Source of the DNA: Isoetes taiwanensis
Taxonomy: Eukaryota > Streptophyta > Lycopodiopsida > Isoetales > Isoetaceae
Length of the DNA: 64,000 bases
Reading direction: 5' to 3'
Assembly: GCA_021234155.1 (NCBI GenBank)
Contig: JAJEKV010000027.1
Location: forward strand, 8,168,873-8,232,872
The notes under the pieces are model-generated. The model searched no databases and had not been told where the DNA came from. It worked only from the letters and a program-made list of their open reading frames with translations. Within the stretch, counting starts at the first letter, position 1. Each line of letters starts with the position of its first letter. Shown in pieces: positions 1-11,827 of this stretch. The position numbers and the translations under genes are program-made.

Positions 1-1749
1 TTTCTTTAAGGAAAAGGGGGGAAATAGTTTGGCTAATCCTAAAAAAATACTGAAGTACTTGTTTTATCTATGGCTATTTTTTATTTTTTTAAAAGAAAGC
101 TCCTTTCATAAAATTCGCCGCAAAAAATGTCTAGACCCCCTAAAAAATCGCCATTTGGCTATTAATAGCCACTAATTTTTTCCATGGTAAGAGCAAAGAT
201 AAGTTATTTATATAAGGCTATCTAAAAAGCTATCGTCTATGAGAAAGCCCAAAAATGTTGGAAATAATACATATTCAGTGCATAAATTTAGCCCCTCCAA
301 AACTAAAACATCAGAGAAGGATTTGTTTGGGATAGATAACAGGTCACTCTGAGTCACTCAAGATTCTAAAGCTTTATATTTACCATAAATTTGGAGTCAT
401 CGGAGAATGCCCCAAAAGCATCTTTGCTGGAGGTAGAATGGTGTCACATGGCAACACACTTTCCAATGGCATTAAGCTTAGATGCAAAGAAGGGTATGAC
501 ATTGTAATCAGTTAAACTGAGGAAATAACCTAGCAACTTAATCTAAAATTTTGATTGAAACGGAAACTTCTAGAGTCTCTGTGTCATAGATAAAGGTATC
601 TGATGAACGAGTTGAACTAGAAGATGCATTGTAGAGACATCATAAACAATCTAATCCAAACATTGACCACACATCCACAGTGATTGACATTCACATGCTT
701 AATCCACGTGAAAACTTTTCAACTTTTCAACTTTCCTGATGTGTCTATAGTCCACAACAAGATTGTAGCATTTGTAGACCACAGAAACGATATATATAAA
801 TATAACTTCACTGCAAAAATATGTAAATCTTCTATATAGAAACTAGTTTTTCACACATCTGAGTTATACGTGGCCGGTTATAAAAGTTGGGCTTGCCATT
901 TTGACATTAGCCAAACTAGGGAAATAAAAGCTGGGCTTGCCATTTTGGCATTAGCCAAACTAGGGAAGGGTATGAGGTTCAGAACTGATCATCTATGACC
1001 ATTTAGGTCAAGATGTATGGTTTTATCCATTAATGATATCACATTTGTGATAGATATAAACTTTGAAATATCATGGGCAAAATAGGCCCCATAAACTCCT
1101 CTAGAAAATTTTGGACTTGTTCCCTTGCTTTATTTTCGGATAGTAGTGCCTTTTCATACATTAGATTTATCTTTCCTGTCACCTTGCATGTCCATACTCT
1201 TTGTCTGTACAGGTTAATGCATTTAAGATACGATGTTAAGGAATATCAAAAGATTTATTTTATATGCTACTTAAAAAGGAAAAACAAAATATTGTTAAGG
1301 ATACTTGTAATGTCTAAAGATTTCTTTGGTAAACCAGACCTAGAAAACTACCTTGTTTGGATTCAAATCTTCAGGGGTTCCATAAACAGAAGAACTTTCC
1401 TTTCAAAAAGTGGCAATTTTTACTCCAATATTGAATGCGCCTTATACTTTCAACCTTCTGCTATTTTATATTCTTTGAAATTATGCCATGAACAGTAGAA
1501 AAATCTCCAAATTTTCAAAATTACCAACAATTCAAGGGTGTGGCCCAGGTGGAGATGCCTGCTCCCACCGATCTCCAGAGCATGGGAAGATAGCTTTGTA
1601 GATGGTTTTGAGCTCAGAAGAAGCAGCGTCATATAGTCTTATCAATGCAGTTGCTAGTGGAGGGCTGCGATTCTTTGTGGCGTTCGGGGCGATTATCACG
1701 GTCCCGGGGCGTATCTTATCTTCGCCTCGTCTACACATTACCGCCACAC
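1..1749. other. Non-coding flank
   Basis: AT-rich sequence with no coding frame that I recognise. Open frames here are short and show no family motifs. The only structure seen is a two-copy tandem repeat at 881-967. Words related to 'agccaaactaggg' and 'gctattaatagcc' recall the TTTAGCTAAAC-type repeats at 24.8-25.3 kb, but no clear homology could be established by eye. Confidence 0.5.
881..967. repeat. Two-copy ~43-bp tandem repeat
   Basis: The segment from 881 to about 923 is repeated almost exactly from about 925 to 967. Both copies carry 'gggcttgccattttg' and 'attagccaaactaggga'. They differ at only a few positions, so the duplication looks fairly recent. Confidence 0.85.
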
Positions 1750-3349
1750 CGGCCCGGGATTAATGCGCGGCGCGTGTAGCCAAGTGGGTAGCCCTAGGGG
1801 GCAACTTGCTAAGAATGTGCATTAGTATTAATGTGCACATTTACCAATGTACACATTAATGTGGGCACACATTTCCATGTGGACACTTTATGCCAAGTGG
1901 GCCATACCCAAGTGTGCAATTAATGTGCACATTTACCAATGTACACATTAATGTGGGCACACATTTCCATGTGGGCACATTTTGCCACCTAGCCATAAAG
2001 GCAAGTGGGCCCATTCCCAATTATCCCACATGCCAAAGGGGATAATTGGAAACCCTAGCCAACCCCCTTGTCTATTTAAGAAGGGAAACCCTAACTTGCC
2101 CATTTTTTTCGTTTCTAGGGTTTTAGAGCTCTGTTTTGGCTGCCTCAAGAGCCAAAACCGCCTCGAACTTCTGCGGAGAGAATTGCACCATTAGTTTCCC
2201 TTGATTCGAGCGTTTCAGCAGGATGGTCGAACTCAGGTCAGGAGGAGCCACTCAAGGATCAGGTATTTGGCCAATTAAATAGTCTAAACCCTATTTCAGT
2301 CATATAATCAGTAGGTTTAGCCTATTAAATTGCCCATAGCAGCCTTCTAGATCTCTAGATACCAGCCTCTAACTAAAGAACCTAACTCTATGATATAGAT
2401 TAGATATAGTTCTTTAGTTCTTAATGGATATATATGGATGATGTATCTCTATGAACTCCTTGTATTGGGAAGGGGGGTAGAGACCTCAAGCTTGGTAGTA
2501 GATGCTCCTAGATTAGCCTCTCTAGCACACTATAGATTCGGCCTGTGCACAAGAACCACACCTGGTTGTGGGTGAAGGGGCCAGACCGGCTAAGAAGGAG
2601 GCTCATGTTCCGACTCTTGAACGATCCCTCTGGTGTGTAAGGCCTACCAGGGATCAGAGTGACTTGGTCTAATGGCTTACCACTGAGTGTGGGTAGGGCA
2701 TGGACTCGACACCCGTGAAGTGGTGTACACTTTCCAGTGGGTTCAGTCGAATACGGGTAGTGGCCCTCTAGTTACCTTGGGTCGGCATGCGGGATCTAGA
2801 GGGGCGATCCCTTTACGCCCCCATCGAACCGGGAGGATGAGACCGGGGAATAGCCAGATTGGATATGCATCCCGTGAACTCTGATCGAGGTCCAGACACT
2901 TTTCACCCTACCGCAAAGTAAAAGTGGGAGGGCGGATGGAGTGGACAACCCTATGTCATGTTCATATGCCGCCCAAATCCATTGCCATGAATTACGTCCG
3001 CAATGAACTCGGAGACCCAAGCCGTCGATCATCCCCCTTGAGTCCAGAGCCTTGGGTAGGACTCCCCATATGTATTGTGCTCACCTTGTTTATGCGAGAT
3101 GTGATGGACCACCCTTCGAGGTGGATATGTGCTTATGTTATATCTACCGACATGTATGTTTACGCTTAGCGACTAGGTAGGCCCCGAGGGAGGCGGGGTA
3201 AAATGACCCCTTCACTCTTCCCACTTGGAACCCCGCCACGGTTGCGGTGTCATGTGGAGGGCCCCAGATCGGCATGGAGGCTGGTATGGGGAAGAACTCC
3301 TGTTTGTATCACGGTGAGTGCACCGATATCACAGTAGGGGACGTCCGCG
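1750..3349 (+). mobile_element. LTR-like segment of an unclassified LTR retrotransposon (fossil)
   Basis: The segment has a layout expected of a plant long terminal repeat: subrepeats near its start, a TATA-like 'tctatttaag' at 2071, a transcribed-looking stretch behind it, and a tRNA-Met-type primer site directly after its proposed right end at 3349. No second, matching copy was found in the window, so the left boundary is a guess. It may be the 5' LTR of the gag-like material that follows, or a solo remnant. It is broken and looks old. Confidence 0.35.
1830..1978. repeat. Two-copy subrepeat, period 92 bp
   Basis: The words 'aatgtgcacatttaccaatg' and 'ggcacacatttccatgtgg' occur at 1830-1886 and again at 1922-1978, in the same order. 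The copies are nearly identical. Promoter-proximal subrepeats like this are common in plant LTRs, which fits the proposed LTR here. Confidence 0.85.
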
Positions 3350-3350
3350 G

Positions 3351-3361
3351 TGGTATCGAGC
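3351..3361 (+). promoter_or_regulatory. Primer-binding-site-like motif (initiator tRNA-Met type)
   Basis: 'tggtatcgagc' resembles the plant retrotransposon primer site TGGTATCAGAGC. The same variant word, on the opposite strand, stands next to the LTR of the Copia element at 11489, where its role is clear. That supports reading this one as a primer site too. Confidence 0.45.
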
Positions 3362-3553
3362 AATGTTCTTGGTGACCAAGAGCAAAAGCGACCATGTTCC
3401 CAATAGCACTAACTTGATAGGATCCTTAAACCTCGAAAAATGGGAAAAAAAAATTTCTTCTCATTTTTGTAGTTTATGCTAAGCTAGTGTGATTAGAACA
3501 AATGAAAAACATAAAAGAGTAAAATTAGTGAGCCAACCTTCAAAAAGTAGGGT

Positions 3554-3823
3554 GGTCTCACACGTCGCGCCAGGACAGATAATGAGAATCTCATTTTCGG
3601 ACTGGGCGCAATGTGTGAGACATTCAACTTGAACACACTAAAAAGTTATAAATTACAGAAAAATAACTTGATAATTCTAATTTCGAGCTAAGAAATAGTA
3701 AAATTGGCATATTATACGCTTAAAAAGTATAAAATTTAATAGCGGGACCCACCATGTCTCACACGTCGCGCCAGGACAGAAAATGAACTTTTCATTATCG
3801 GTCTGGGCACAACGTGTGAGACC
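3554..3823. repeat. Hairpin pair 1: two ~69-bp near-palindromes, 201 bp apart
   Basis: Copies lie at 3554-3621 and 3755-3823. Each begins GTCTCACACGTCGCGCCAGG and ends with its near reverse complement CTGGGCGCAACGTGTGAGAC, with an inner AAAATGAG/CTCATTTT pair, so one strand can fold into a hairpin of about 30 bp. The same pair with the same 201-bp spacing occurs at 5430-5699. Both pairs lie upstream of TATA boxes. The sequence between the two copies (about 133 bp) is AT-rich and not coding. Confidence 0.9.
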
Positions 3824-3889
3824 ATGCTTAAATTTAGGTGTTCTAGATGTTTTAGGTAACCCAAAAAGGTAGTTTGGAATTTGACCTAA

Positions 3890-3941
3890 AAAATCGACCC
3901 CTATAAATAGATCTCCAAAATCGACCCCTATAAATAGATCT
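3890..3941 (+). promoter_or_regulatory. Duplicated TATA-box segment
   Basis: A 25-bp unit ending in 'cctataaatagatct' occurs twice in tandem, with TATAAATA at 3902 and 3929. It lies 70-110 bp downstream of hairpin pair 1 and just before the gag-like frames. The second module has a similar box at 5914, after hairpin pair 2. I infer a core promoter, probably of a retroelement. Confidence 0.55.
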
Positions 3942-4024
3942 AGACCCCCCCCATTTCCGCGTCTCCCCCTTAGAAAATCGCTCTCTCATTTGCCAAAGGC
4001 GATCTCTGGCCGCACGGCTTCGGA

Positions 4025-5172
4025 TTGAAGAACGAGTCAAATATGGTCCGCGACAAAGCAGGCCAGGGGAAGCCCGCAGAGGCGAATCGTCCGCCAGTGA
4101 CCACGCCCTCATCATCGAGGAGGATACTCCAAGAATGCCTTTTCCGGCAAGGCGAATCTTCTTCCAGCGAGGAGGCGGGATCGGATCGGAGCGACCAGAC
4201 GGAGGTCATAGAAGAGGAGCGGCCGGACATTATGCAGCAGATTCTCGAAGAGATGGCCGAAGAGGAGAGGAGGAAACGGGAGGAAGCGGGAGAGTTAGGG
4301 CAGCCGACCGTCGAGGAGCAACTTCGAGGCTTTGGCCCGCGGCAGGGAGGAAGGAAGAGAGAGCAGCCGCCAAGCTTAGCCTGGCGCCGAAGAAGCAGAC
4401 CTCGCGGCCTTCATCAGCAAGTATGAAGCCAAGGAGCGCCGCCGAGAGAAGAGGACAAAGAGACAGCAGGACGAGCCATCCCAGCTGGGCGTTTTTAAAA
4501 GGAAGAAGGTCAAAGGCATTAAGGCGGGAGGCAGAAGAGTTGTCAAGGTTGGTAAGCGAGGGCAGGGTCCCGTGATCAATGAGCCATCAGCGAGCAAACC
4601 CCACCTTCAACCGACGACTCGGATGAAGATTACGTCCCCAACACTGAGGGGGCAAGCTCTTCAAAACCCCCGGTCGTGGAGAAGGAAGTACCCGAAAGCA
4701 GGTGCTTTTGAGGAGGAGCAGCCGGGACAAGCGCCCGAAGCCCCACCATTCCCGGCGTGGGATAGGGTCAAAGCCCCGCGACCCAACAGAGGGCGTACGT
4801 GATAGACCCGGTCAAGGTCTATCAGAAGAAGATTAAGGAGCACAACGCCTACATGGCAAAGTGGGGCGCATAACGCTTACTACCGTGAGCACGGGGTGAG
4901 AACGATTGAGGCGACGCCCAACAAAAAGCCGACCCAAGCGCCGCCGCCACCCAAGCCCAAGCCTCCCGCAGCACCGTGGGAAAGAAGCGGACCAAGAGCA
5001 AGCGTATGGAGCGAGGGCCCTCAAGGAATCCGGCACTTCAAATGGGTTACGGACTCTTGATCCCGGGGCACCATTTCAACGCTTGGTCCAGAAGTCATGC
5101 AGAGTACAACACGGACATCTTGGCGTGATCGATGAAATCTTCTTTGTGCTTATAGGAGGCGCAGAGGCTTAA
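4025..5172 (+). mobile_element. Acidic gag-like region (fossil)
   Basis: Overlapping plus-strand frames give a Glu/Arg/Ser-rich protein. They include an acidic coiled stretch (MAEEERRKREEAGELGQPTV near 4250-4310) and a Lys/Pro-rich stretch near 4900-4990. No conserved domain is recognised. Position behind a primer-site-like motif and TATA boxes suggests the N-terminal part of a retroelement gag. It is broken. It could also be part of the same element as the Gypsy remains at 12.7-16.6 kb, but nothing seen proves that. Confidence 0.3.
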
Positions 5173-5429
5173 AATAGTGCATCATTTTGAGGATTGACGG
5201 CACCGCACACGATTAACGAAGAGGGTTACACTTATGAGACAGGATATGTATTTGGCCAGACACATCAAGGGAGAACGCCCTTGAACTTTTTTGTAAATAA
5301 TGAAAATTTTTGTTAATATAAAAGAATTTTTGTGTAAATAATGTGTCCAATCTTGGTTAATCAGGTTAAGATATTGAATTCCAGCTTTTGTTTTGGTCAA
5401 ATTGGAGTTTTTGAGCAAAATTGAGACGA

Positions 5430-5699
5430 TGTCTCACACGTCGCGCCAGGACAGAAAATGAGAATCTCATTTTGGGCCGGGACATAACGATGTGAGACCA
5501 TGACCCAAAAGTGCCCAAAGCAGCTCCAAAACGACCAAATAAGGGGTCAATTCTGCCTAACTCGGCGAGTTTAGTAGAATTACACCCTTAGATCACCCAG
5601 ATTGATCAAGCTTAGCCCATTTAGAACCCATGTCTCACACGTCGCGCCAGGACAGAAAATGAACTTCTCATTATCGGTCTGGGCGCAACGTGTGAGACC
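5430..5699. repeat. Hairpin pair 2: two ~69-bp near-palindromes, 201 bp apart
   Basis: Copies lie at 5430-5499 and 5631-5699 and match those at 3554 and 3755. The copy at 5631 is closest to the one at 3755 (both have 'gaactt' in the loop), and the one at 5430 to that at 3554 ('gagaat' loop). This shows that the pair was duplicated as a unit. The spacer between the copies has diverged almost beyond recognition, while the hairpins have stayed similar. Confidence 0.9.
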
Positions 5700-5912
5700 T
5701 CGCACCATTTTGTTCACCATGCCATATCCAAGTGATCTCCAAATTGTTGCAATAGGTTCATTAGTCCATCCTAGCATGCTCAAACCCTAGAAGTAGTCTT
5801 CAAACTCTCAATTGCACCCTTCAGTAGATCAGAATCACCCAATCCCAGTGGATCAGAATCACCCAATCCCAGTAAATTCTAGATCATCCAAAAATTAGGG
5901 TTTTCCCCTTTT

Positions 5913-5926
5913 CTATAAATAGGTCC
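5913..5926 (+). promoter_or_regulatory. TATA box of the second module
   Basis: 'ctataaataggtcc' follows hairpin pair 2 by about 210 bp, in the same arrangement as the TATA boxes behind hairpin pair 1. Downstream sequence ('gcgatctt...' near 5972) loosely resembles that behind the first module ('gcgatctct' near 3999). Confidence 0.5.
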
Positions 5927-6282
5927 TCCACTTCTCATTTAGCACCTTACAAGTTTGCTCTCGACTGCTTAGGCGATCTTCCAACTCCCTGAGGCGCTTC
6001 TGCATCCGTTTGATACTCTCTTCTTCGCTAGATCAATGGCCCTTGGCTGACTTGGTGGCGATGGTAGCGCCGATTGCCCATCTTCGCTGAGGCGGATGTC
6101 AATGACATCTTCGAGTCTTTGGGAGGGAAATAGATATCCAAGCCCGGCTGAACGCAAACCCCAAAGATATATAGACAAGTCTTAGCGAAGTTCCAAGCTA
6201 GGGTAGGACCCTCCCTTGTCCAGGTTCCCCTTGCATAGGCTATTTTGTTCCCCGCCCATCCCTTCAAGCAGCCTTGGGTGAT

Positions 6283-6836
6283 GTCCCCAACATCGCCAAG
6301 TACCTAACTAACAAAGCAGAGGGCTACCGGACTACATGGTCCTGACATTCTAACGGGGACCAAGTATTTCTCCTATGCCGCCTTAGCTATTTTCCCTATC
6401 CCAATCGTGCGAAAACCCATTGGGGCAACCTCTATTCCTCCCATGGAGGTAGACCCCATAGCAGCCCAAGCGAAGAGCGGATGCTTTTGCGATACAAGAG
6501 CAAGAAGGAAGAGAGGAAGAAGAGGAGTCGACGGACGAAGAGTACACCGAAGCTGGACTTCGGAGGAGGAACGGCGACAAGCGGAAGAGGAGCTGGTCAA
6601 CTTCGGAAAGCGGCCCGAGAACATCGAAGTTGCTTCCCCACTTGGGCTAGGCATCACAAGCCTAGCCCCTATCATCATCGATGGAGAGGAGTATCTACTC
6701 CTCACGACATCCGTAACCTCCCCGAATGCGAGAGAGGGCTCAGGATTGGATGCTTGCTCCACCACCAACCCGGGCAGACCGACATGGACAACTTCATCGG
6801 GGAGTCTCGGACTTCCCGCTTCAAGTCGAGGAAGTT
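6283..6836 (+). mobile_element. Gag-like region, left of the Copia insertion (fossil)
   Basis: Plus-strand frames are charged and Ser/Arg-rich (for example SWTSEEERRQAEEELVNFG near 6550-6610), similar in style to 4025-5172. The Copia element at 6837-11827 interrupts this stretch, and comparable gag-like sequence resumes at 11828. No domain is recognised, and the family is only inferred from the Gypsy pol sequence further right. Confidence 0.35.
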
Positions 6837-7175
6837 TGTCAAGGTTGCACCAAGAAAAGGAAGAGAAAGGGATGCACACCAATTCTCGGTGCGCCAAGCT
6901 CCCAAAACAAAAGCAAAATGGAATTGTATTATGTATGTATGAATACAAGATATAAAAGGGGCGTGATGAATAATGTCGCTCCCCGTTACCAACCACACAT
7001 AATTATGCCGTAACTAATTAAGGCAAAGTGGGTTGCCGTAGCTAATTAAGGCAAGTGGGTGGGGCTGGTGTAGGTGCCGATGAAGTGGCCGATTCAAGAC
7101 ATAGTCGCGACCTCCGTCTGAGGCCGTCGATCGTCAGCGAAGAAGATGGTGATCTCGATATCATATATCTCGACA
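6837..7175 (-). repeat. Copia LTR, 3' LTR of the minus-strand element
   Basis: The sequence runs from TGTCAAGGTTGCACC to ATATATCTCGACA and matches 11489-11827 over its full length. It contains two tandem 'gccgta(a/g)ctaattaaggcaa' words near 7007-7048. A polypurine tract on the minus strand (AAGGAGGAGTG) abuts its right edge, as expected beside a 3' LTR. Confidence 0.92.
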
Positions 7176-10100
7176 CTCCTCCTTGATGAGAGGTCACCAT
7201 CTCCATGCTCAACCTCCTCCTCCCCGGAGATGAGATCTGAAATCTATCAAGACCAATACCAAGTCGATGTCGCTCAAAGAGCTCCACGAGCCAAAGGCTT
7301 AGTCAAGAGATCTGCGGTATTGTCCGAGTGTAGGAACATGCTCCAATCTGAACCCGCTTTTATCGCCCACAAGGTCCCTTACAAAATGATAATGCTTGGG
7401 AACATGCTTAGATTTTGGATGTCGAACTGAGGAGGAGCACCAATCAATGCCACCTTTGTTATCCATGAGCATCCTTGCTGGTCCAGAGTGCATTGCCCAA
7501 TGCGGCAAGAAAGTCCTTGAAACTAATGATCTCCACGGGCTGCTTTGTAGATGCCGCAACATACCGCCAGTGGATGAAAGAGATACATGCCCTTGTTTCT
7601 TTGCTGATCCAAGCAATGGCAGCATTGGCAAGCGAAAACAAATGCGGATGTGGACTGAGTTGTCTATCACATCGCTAAGCGAGGAATCACTATATGTCGG
7701 CAATGAAAAAGCATCACTATTTTCGCGATATGTAAGGCCATAATCGCCAGTACCCTTTAAGTAGCGGAGAATGTGCTTGGCCATTTCCCAATGCTTATGA
7801 CTGGATCTGTTGAAAATTGGCCGAGAGCTATAACAAAGAAATGCAATATCAGTCCGTGCAAACCATGCAATACATGAGGCTGCCAATCAATTGTCGAAAT
7901 GGAACTTTCGCCATAGAAAGACGCGTTCAAATCAGATTGTGGACAATCTTTCTTAGTGAGAAGAGTACACGGAGTCATAGGAACTTTAGATGGATTGCAA
8001 TCAGCCATGCCAAAGCCAAGCATTTCTTCAATGTACTTCTTTTGAGATATGAAGAATCCCATTTTTCCGGTCTCTTGCAATTTGCAAACCCAAACAATAG
8101 CGAAGCTTCACCCAAGTCTACCATTGGAAACTTAGCAGCAAGCCTTGTCTTGAATTCAACAATGTGCTCATTATTGTTGCCTATGAGCAAGGAATCATCC
8201 ACATACAAAGCAATGATGAGTAAGAACTTGCCTTGACGACGGATGTAGACATTGGAATCAGCCTCAATAGGCTGGAATCCTTTGGTCTTTGAAGAAAGAA
8301 TCTATGGTCTTGTACCAAGCACGTGATGCTTGCTTTAACCCATAAAGTGCCTTCGTCAATTTGCATACTAAATGCTCAGCACCAGCTTTGACATAACCCT
8401 GAGGTTGCTTCATATATATTTCTTCATCAAGTTTGCCATTAAGAAATGCTGTCTTGACATCTGTTTGATGAACCTCAAGATTATAATGAGCAGCAAATGC
8501 AAGAAGAATGCGAATGCTCATCATTTTGACCACTGGAGAAAATGTTTCCAAGTAATCAATGCCATATTGCTGGCTGAAACCCCGCGGCAACCAAGCGTGC
8601 TTTGTAGGCTGCCGATGGTGCCATCGGGGATGGAGCTTGCATTTGTAGACCCATTTGTTACCAACGACCTTCCTATCATGAGGAAGAGGAACCAAATCCC
8701 AAGTGCCATTTTGAACAATAGAGTCCATTTCGTGGTCCATTGCCTGCTGCCAATGAGGTGCAGCAGCACATGAAATAGCTTCACGATAGCTGGTGGGTTC
8801 ACTGATAATAGCAGCACCACAAAACTCCATAATGCTGGGCATAATTTCAGCATAGAAAGCAAACCTTTGAGGAGGAAAACGCTTCCTTTTTCCTCGACCA
8901 AGTTCTTCTTCAACTCCTCCTTGATCAAGATGATCAAAATCACCTCCTGGATCAGATGGGTCAAGATCTCCTCCTTGATCCGGATGTGTCAAGATCTACA
9001 CCGTGATCGTGAAACTTGTAAGTAGCACCGCAGTCTTGCCGGACCGCAGAAAAGCCGGAACCGCCGCAGTCTTTGGAACTTTGCCGCAGTGCCGGAATAT
9101 CGTAAACTAAGTCCGATGGATTAGAAGCTATGGCGTCATCTGTTATCCATGCAGAGATATCAAGAAATTCCACATTAGGAGTTTTTTGAACCTTGCTTTG
9201 AAATGCCGAAACATCTTCATGAAAAATAACATCGCTGACTAACACAAAGCTTCTTGGTATGGGATCAATCAACCTATAACCATGCTTGCAATCTGGTCGA
9301 GAAACCCACAAAGATCATTTTCTTGCTAGTATGCTCAAGTTTTTGCGATTTGCTTTGGGAATAAGCATAAAGGCAAAGACATCCAAAGACACGCAAGGGA
9401 GACAAATTTGGCTTTATGCCGGTGAAAGCTTGTTCAGAGTCCGATTTTTCACAAAGAGCGATTGGGCAATCTATTGAGTAGGTAAACCGAGTACCTTACC
9501 GCTTCAGCCCAAAATTGAATGGGTGCCGAGGATTGAGCGAGCAAGCAACGTGCCATGTCAACAATGTCGCGATTCTTCCGTTCAAGAACGCCATTATGTT
9601 GTGGAGTATGAGGTTCGGTAAGTTGGCCAATACCATGATCCGAGAAAAAATGATTGAATGCTTGACGGTAAATTCTCCACCATTATCAGATCTGAGTTTC
9701 TTAATCCGATGGGCTACTTGATTCTCAACAAGCTTTCCATTCTTGAAATGGGCAAATGCATCGAATTTTTCGCTTCAAGAAATAGACCCATGTTTTCTCG
9801 CTCAAATCATCAATGAATGTCGAAAATAATAAGCACCCGAGAGAGACGGAACATGAGTTGGACCACAAAGATCCGTGTGTACTAGTTCAATAAGAGCAGT
9901 AGCACGAGAGCCAATGAGAGTAAAAGATCTGCGGTGCTGTATGCCTAAAGCACAACCCTCACAACTTGCAAGAGTAGGGTGCTGATGAAGATCAAAACCA
10001 TCTACAAGTTGAGGCAGCTGGTTGAGTGCTTTAAGACTGATGTGTCCAAGCCTCTTATGCCATAGATCACGCGGTACCATTACCAGCAGCTACAAGAACA

Positions 10101-11475
10101 ACTTGATCAAGATATTCTTGGCCCAAATGGTAGAGATTACGTCAGACGAATAGCACGAGCAAGGCTCTTTCCTGTAACTTTGCTGCGAACAATGCAGTCG
10201 TCACTATCAAAGATAACTCTTGTGCCCATATCAGTAAGACGTGCAACAGAAATCAGATCTTTACGCAAAGTAGGAGCATACATTACCCCTTTTAGAGTGA
10301 AATTACCAAGACTTGTGGGTACTTGAATGTCACCCATTCTAGATTTGATGCTCACTATTGTCGACGATTTGAACAATGTGATTGGAAGAGGTAGGTCTGA
10401 AACTTTCAAACCAATCTTTGTGCCAACTAATATGAGCTGTAGCACCAGAATCCATGATGAATTTGATAGAGCGAGGGGCTGCCACTTGTTTACAAAGATA
10501 AACATAATCCGGCCAAAAGGAACCACATTGGCTAAAACTTACTTCTTCAACAATTTAATACATTGGTGAAGCTTTGTTTGTCTCCAAAGCTTTCGGTTTG
10601 TGCTCAAGATCCTTCATCTTCTTCCTACATTCTACGCTAGCGGTATGATTGCCTTTCTTGCAATAGTCACAAACCTCGCCGCTTGGATGTCGTGCCTTTG
10701 CTATCAAGCACTTTGAAGCCGGCCTTTATTCTTGTTATTCTTCTTTTTTCTTAGCTTTTTCATTACCTTTTGCATAGGATTTAGGCTCAGAATGACAAAG
10801 AAAGCATTGTGCTCGTCTTTGATAATCCCAAAGATCCTTTCTCATCATAATCTCCTCCTTGACGGAAGTGATTGCACGATTGAGATCCATGTCGGCAATT
10901 TGCATGAGATTGTCTGCAAAGCATGGAAAGAATTGGGTAAGGATCTAAGAAAGAAGAATAATTGCAATGAAGGAGAGATCTTATTCTCTTCTCCGGAGGC
11001 TTCAATCTGCCGAAGGTGTTCTTCATCTGACCGCGAATTTATCAAGACTCGGTCTCTTCCCCAAGATATTCACCACCAAAGATATAAATGCCCAATTTGT
11101 GTATGGGTCTTCTTTTCATGCTCTTGGATGAGAGCATTCCATAAATCATGGCTGTTCTCCTCCTGAACCTCATCAAGAAGAGATTCAAAGAACAAAAGCC
11201 CAATCGTAGCCATAGCCTTGTCATCCCGGCCGCCAAGCATTAAGAACGATTTATTCTTGCCTTCATTTGTAAGCTTTCGGGTGCTGGTTCTGGCCACTAA
11301 CAATTCCCGGACTCAGCCAAATTTTAAGAATGAGAGTCATTCTTCTCTTCCATTGCCGGAAACCCGTGCCATCGAAGATTTGAATCACACGACCGCCGAG
11401 GGAAGGTAATCTGGTTGTAGCTTGCATCCTTCTCCATTCTTTGTGTTGATCTTGAATCAATCTCAAAGACACCTA

Positions 11476-11488
11476 GTGCTCGATACCA
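11476..11488 (-). promoter_or_regulatory. Primer-binding site of the nested Copia element
   Basis: On the minus strand the word TGGTATCGAGCAC follows the 5' LTR directly. It resembles the plant initiator tRNA-Met primer site and fixes the element's orientation. Confidence 0.85.
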
Positions 11489-11827
11489 TGTCAAGGTTGC
11501 ACCAAGAAAGGAAGAGAAAGGGATGCACACTGAATTCCGAGAGCGCAAGCTCCCAAAACAAAAGCAAAATGGAATTGTATTATGCGTATGTATGAATACA
11601 AGATATAAAAAGGGGCAGTAGATAATAACTGCTCCCGTTACCAACCACACATAATTATGCCGTAACTAATTAAGGCAAGTCGGTGCCGTAGCTAATTAAG
11701 GCAAGTGGGTGGGCTGGTGTAGGTGCCGATGAAGTGCCGATTCAAGACATAGTCGCGACCTGCGTTCGATCTTGTCGCCGGCCGCCAAGCAAAGAAGATG
11801 GTGATCTCGATATCATATATCTCGACA
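11489..11827 (-). repeat. Copia LTR, 5' LTR of the minus-strand element
   Basis: This is the partner of 6837-7175 with the same TG...CA ends. The flanks outside the two LTRs are 'aagtt' (left) and 'aagcc' (right). They agree at three of five bases, so a 5-bp target duplication is possible but not clean. Confidence 0.92.

Larger units (their letters stand above)
6837..11827 (-). mobile_element. Copia (Ty1) LTR retrotransposon, near full length, nested (fossil)
   Basis: The ends are two ~339-bp LTRs (6837-7175 and 11489-11827), both TGTCAAGG...CTCGACA. Reading on the minus strand: primer site next to the LTR at 11489, gag with a zinc knuckle near 10.65 kb, protease region near 10.5-10.1 kb, GAG-pre-integrase (LWHKRLGHIS, 10.07 kb), integrase, reverse transcriptase (KVVGNKWVYKCK, DVKTAFLNGKLDEEIYM, YVDDSLLIG) and RNase H near 7.3-7.9 kb. 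A purine tract lies just inside the LTR at 7176. The order integrase before reverse transcriptase is diagnostic of Copia. It is broken, with many breaks (ten or more by eye). The LTRs differ at roughly 6-7% of positions plus several indels, so the insertion is probably some millions of years old. Confidence 0.93.

Noticed and set aside
1073-1498. 141-codon plus-strand frame near the left edge
   Set aside because: It has no motif, an AT-driven composition and no promoter or splice context. It is treated as chance.
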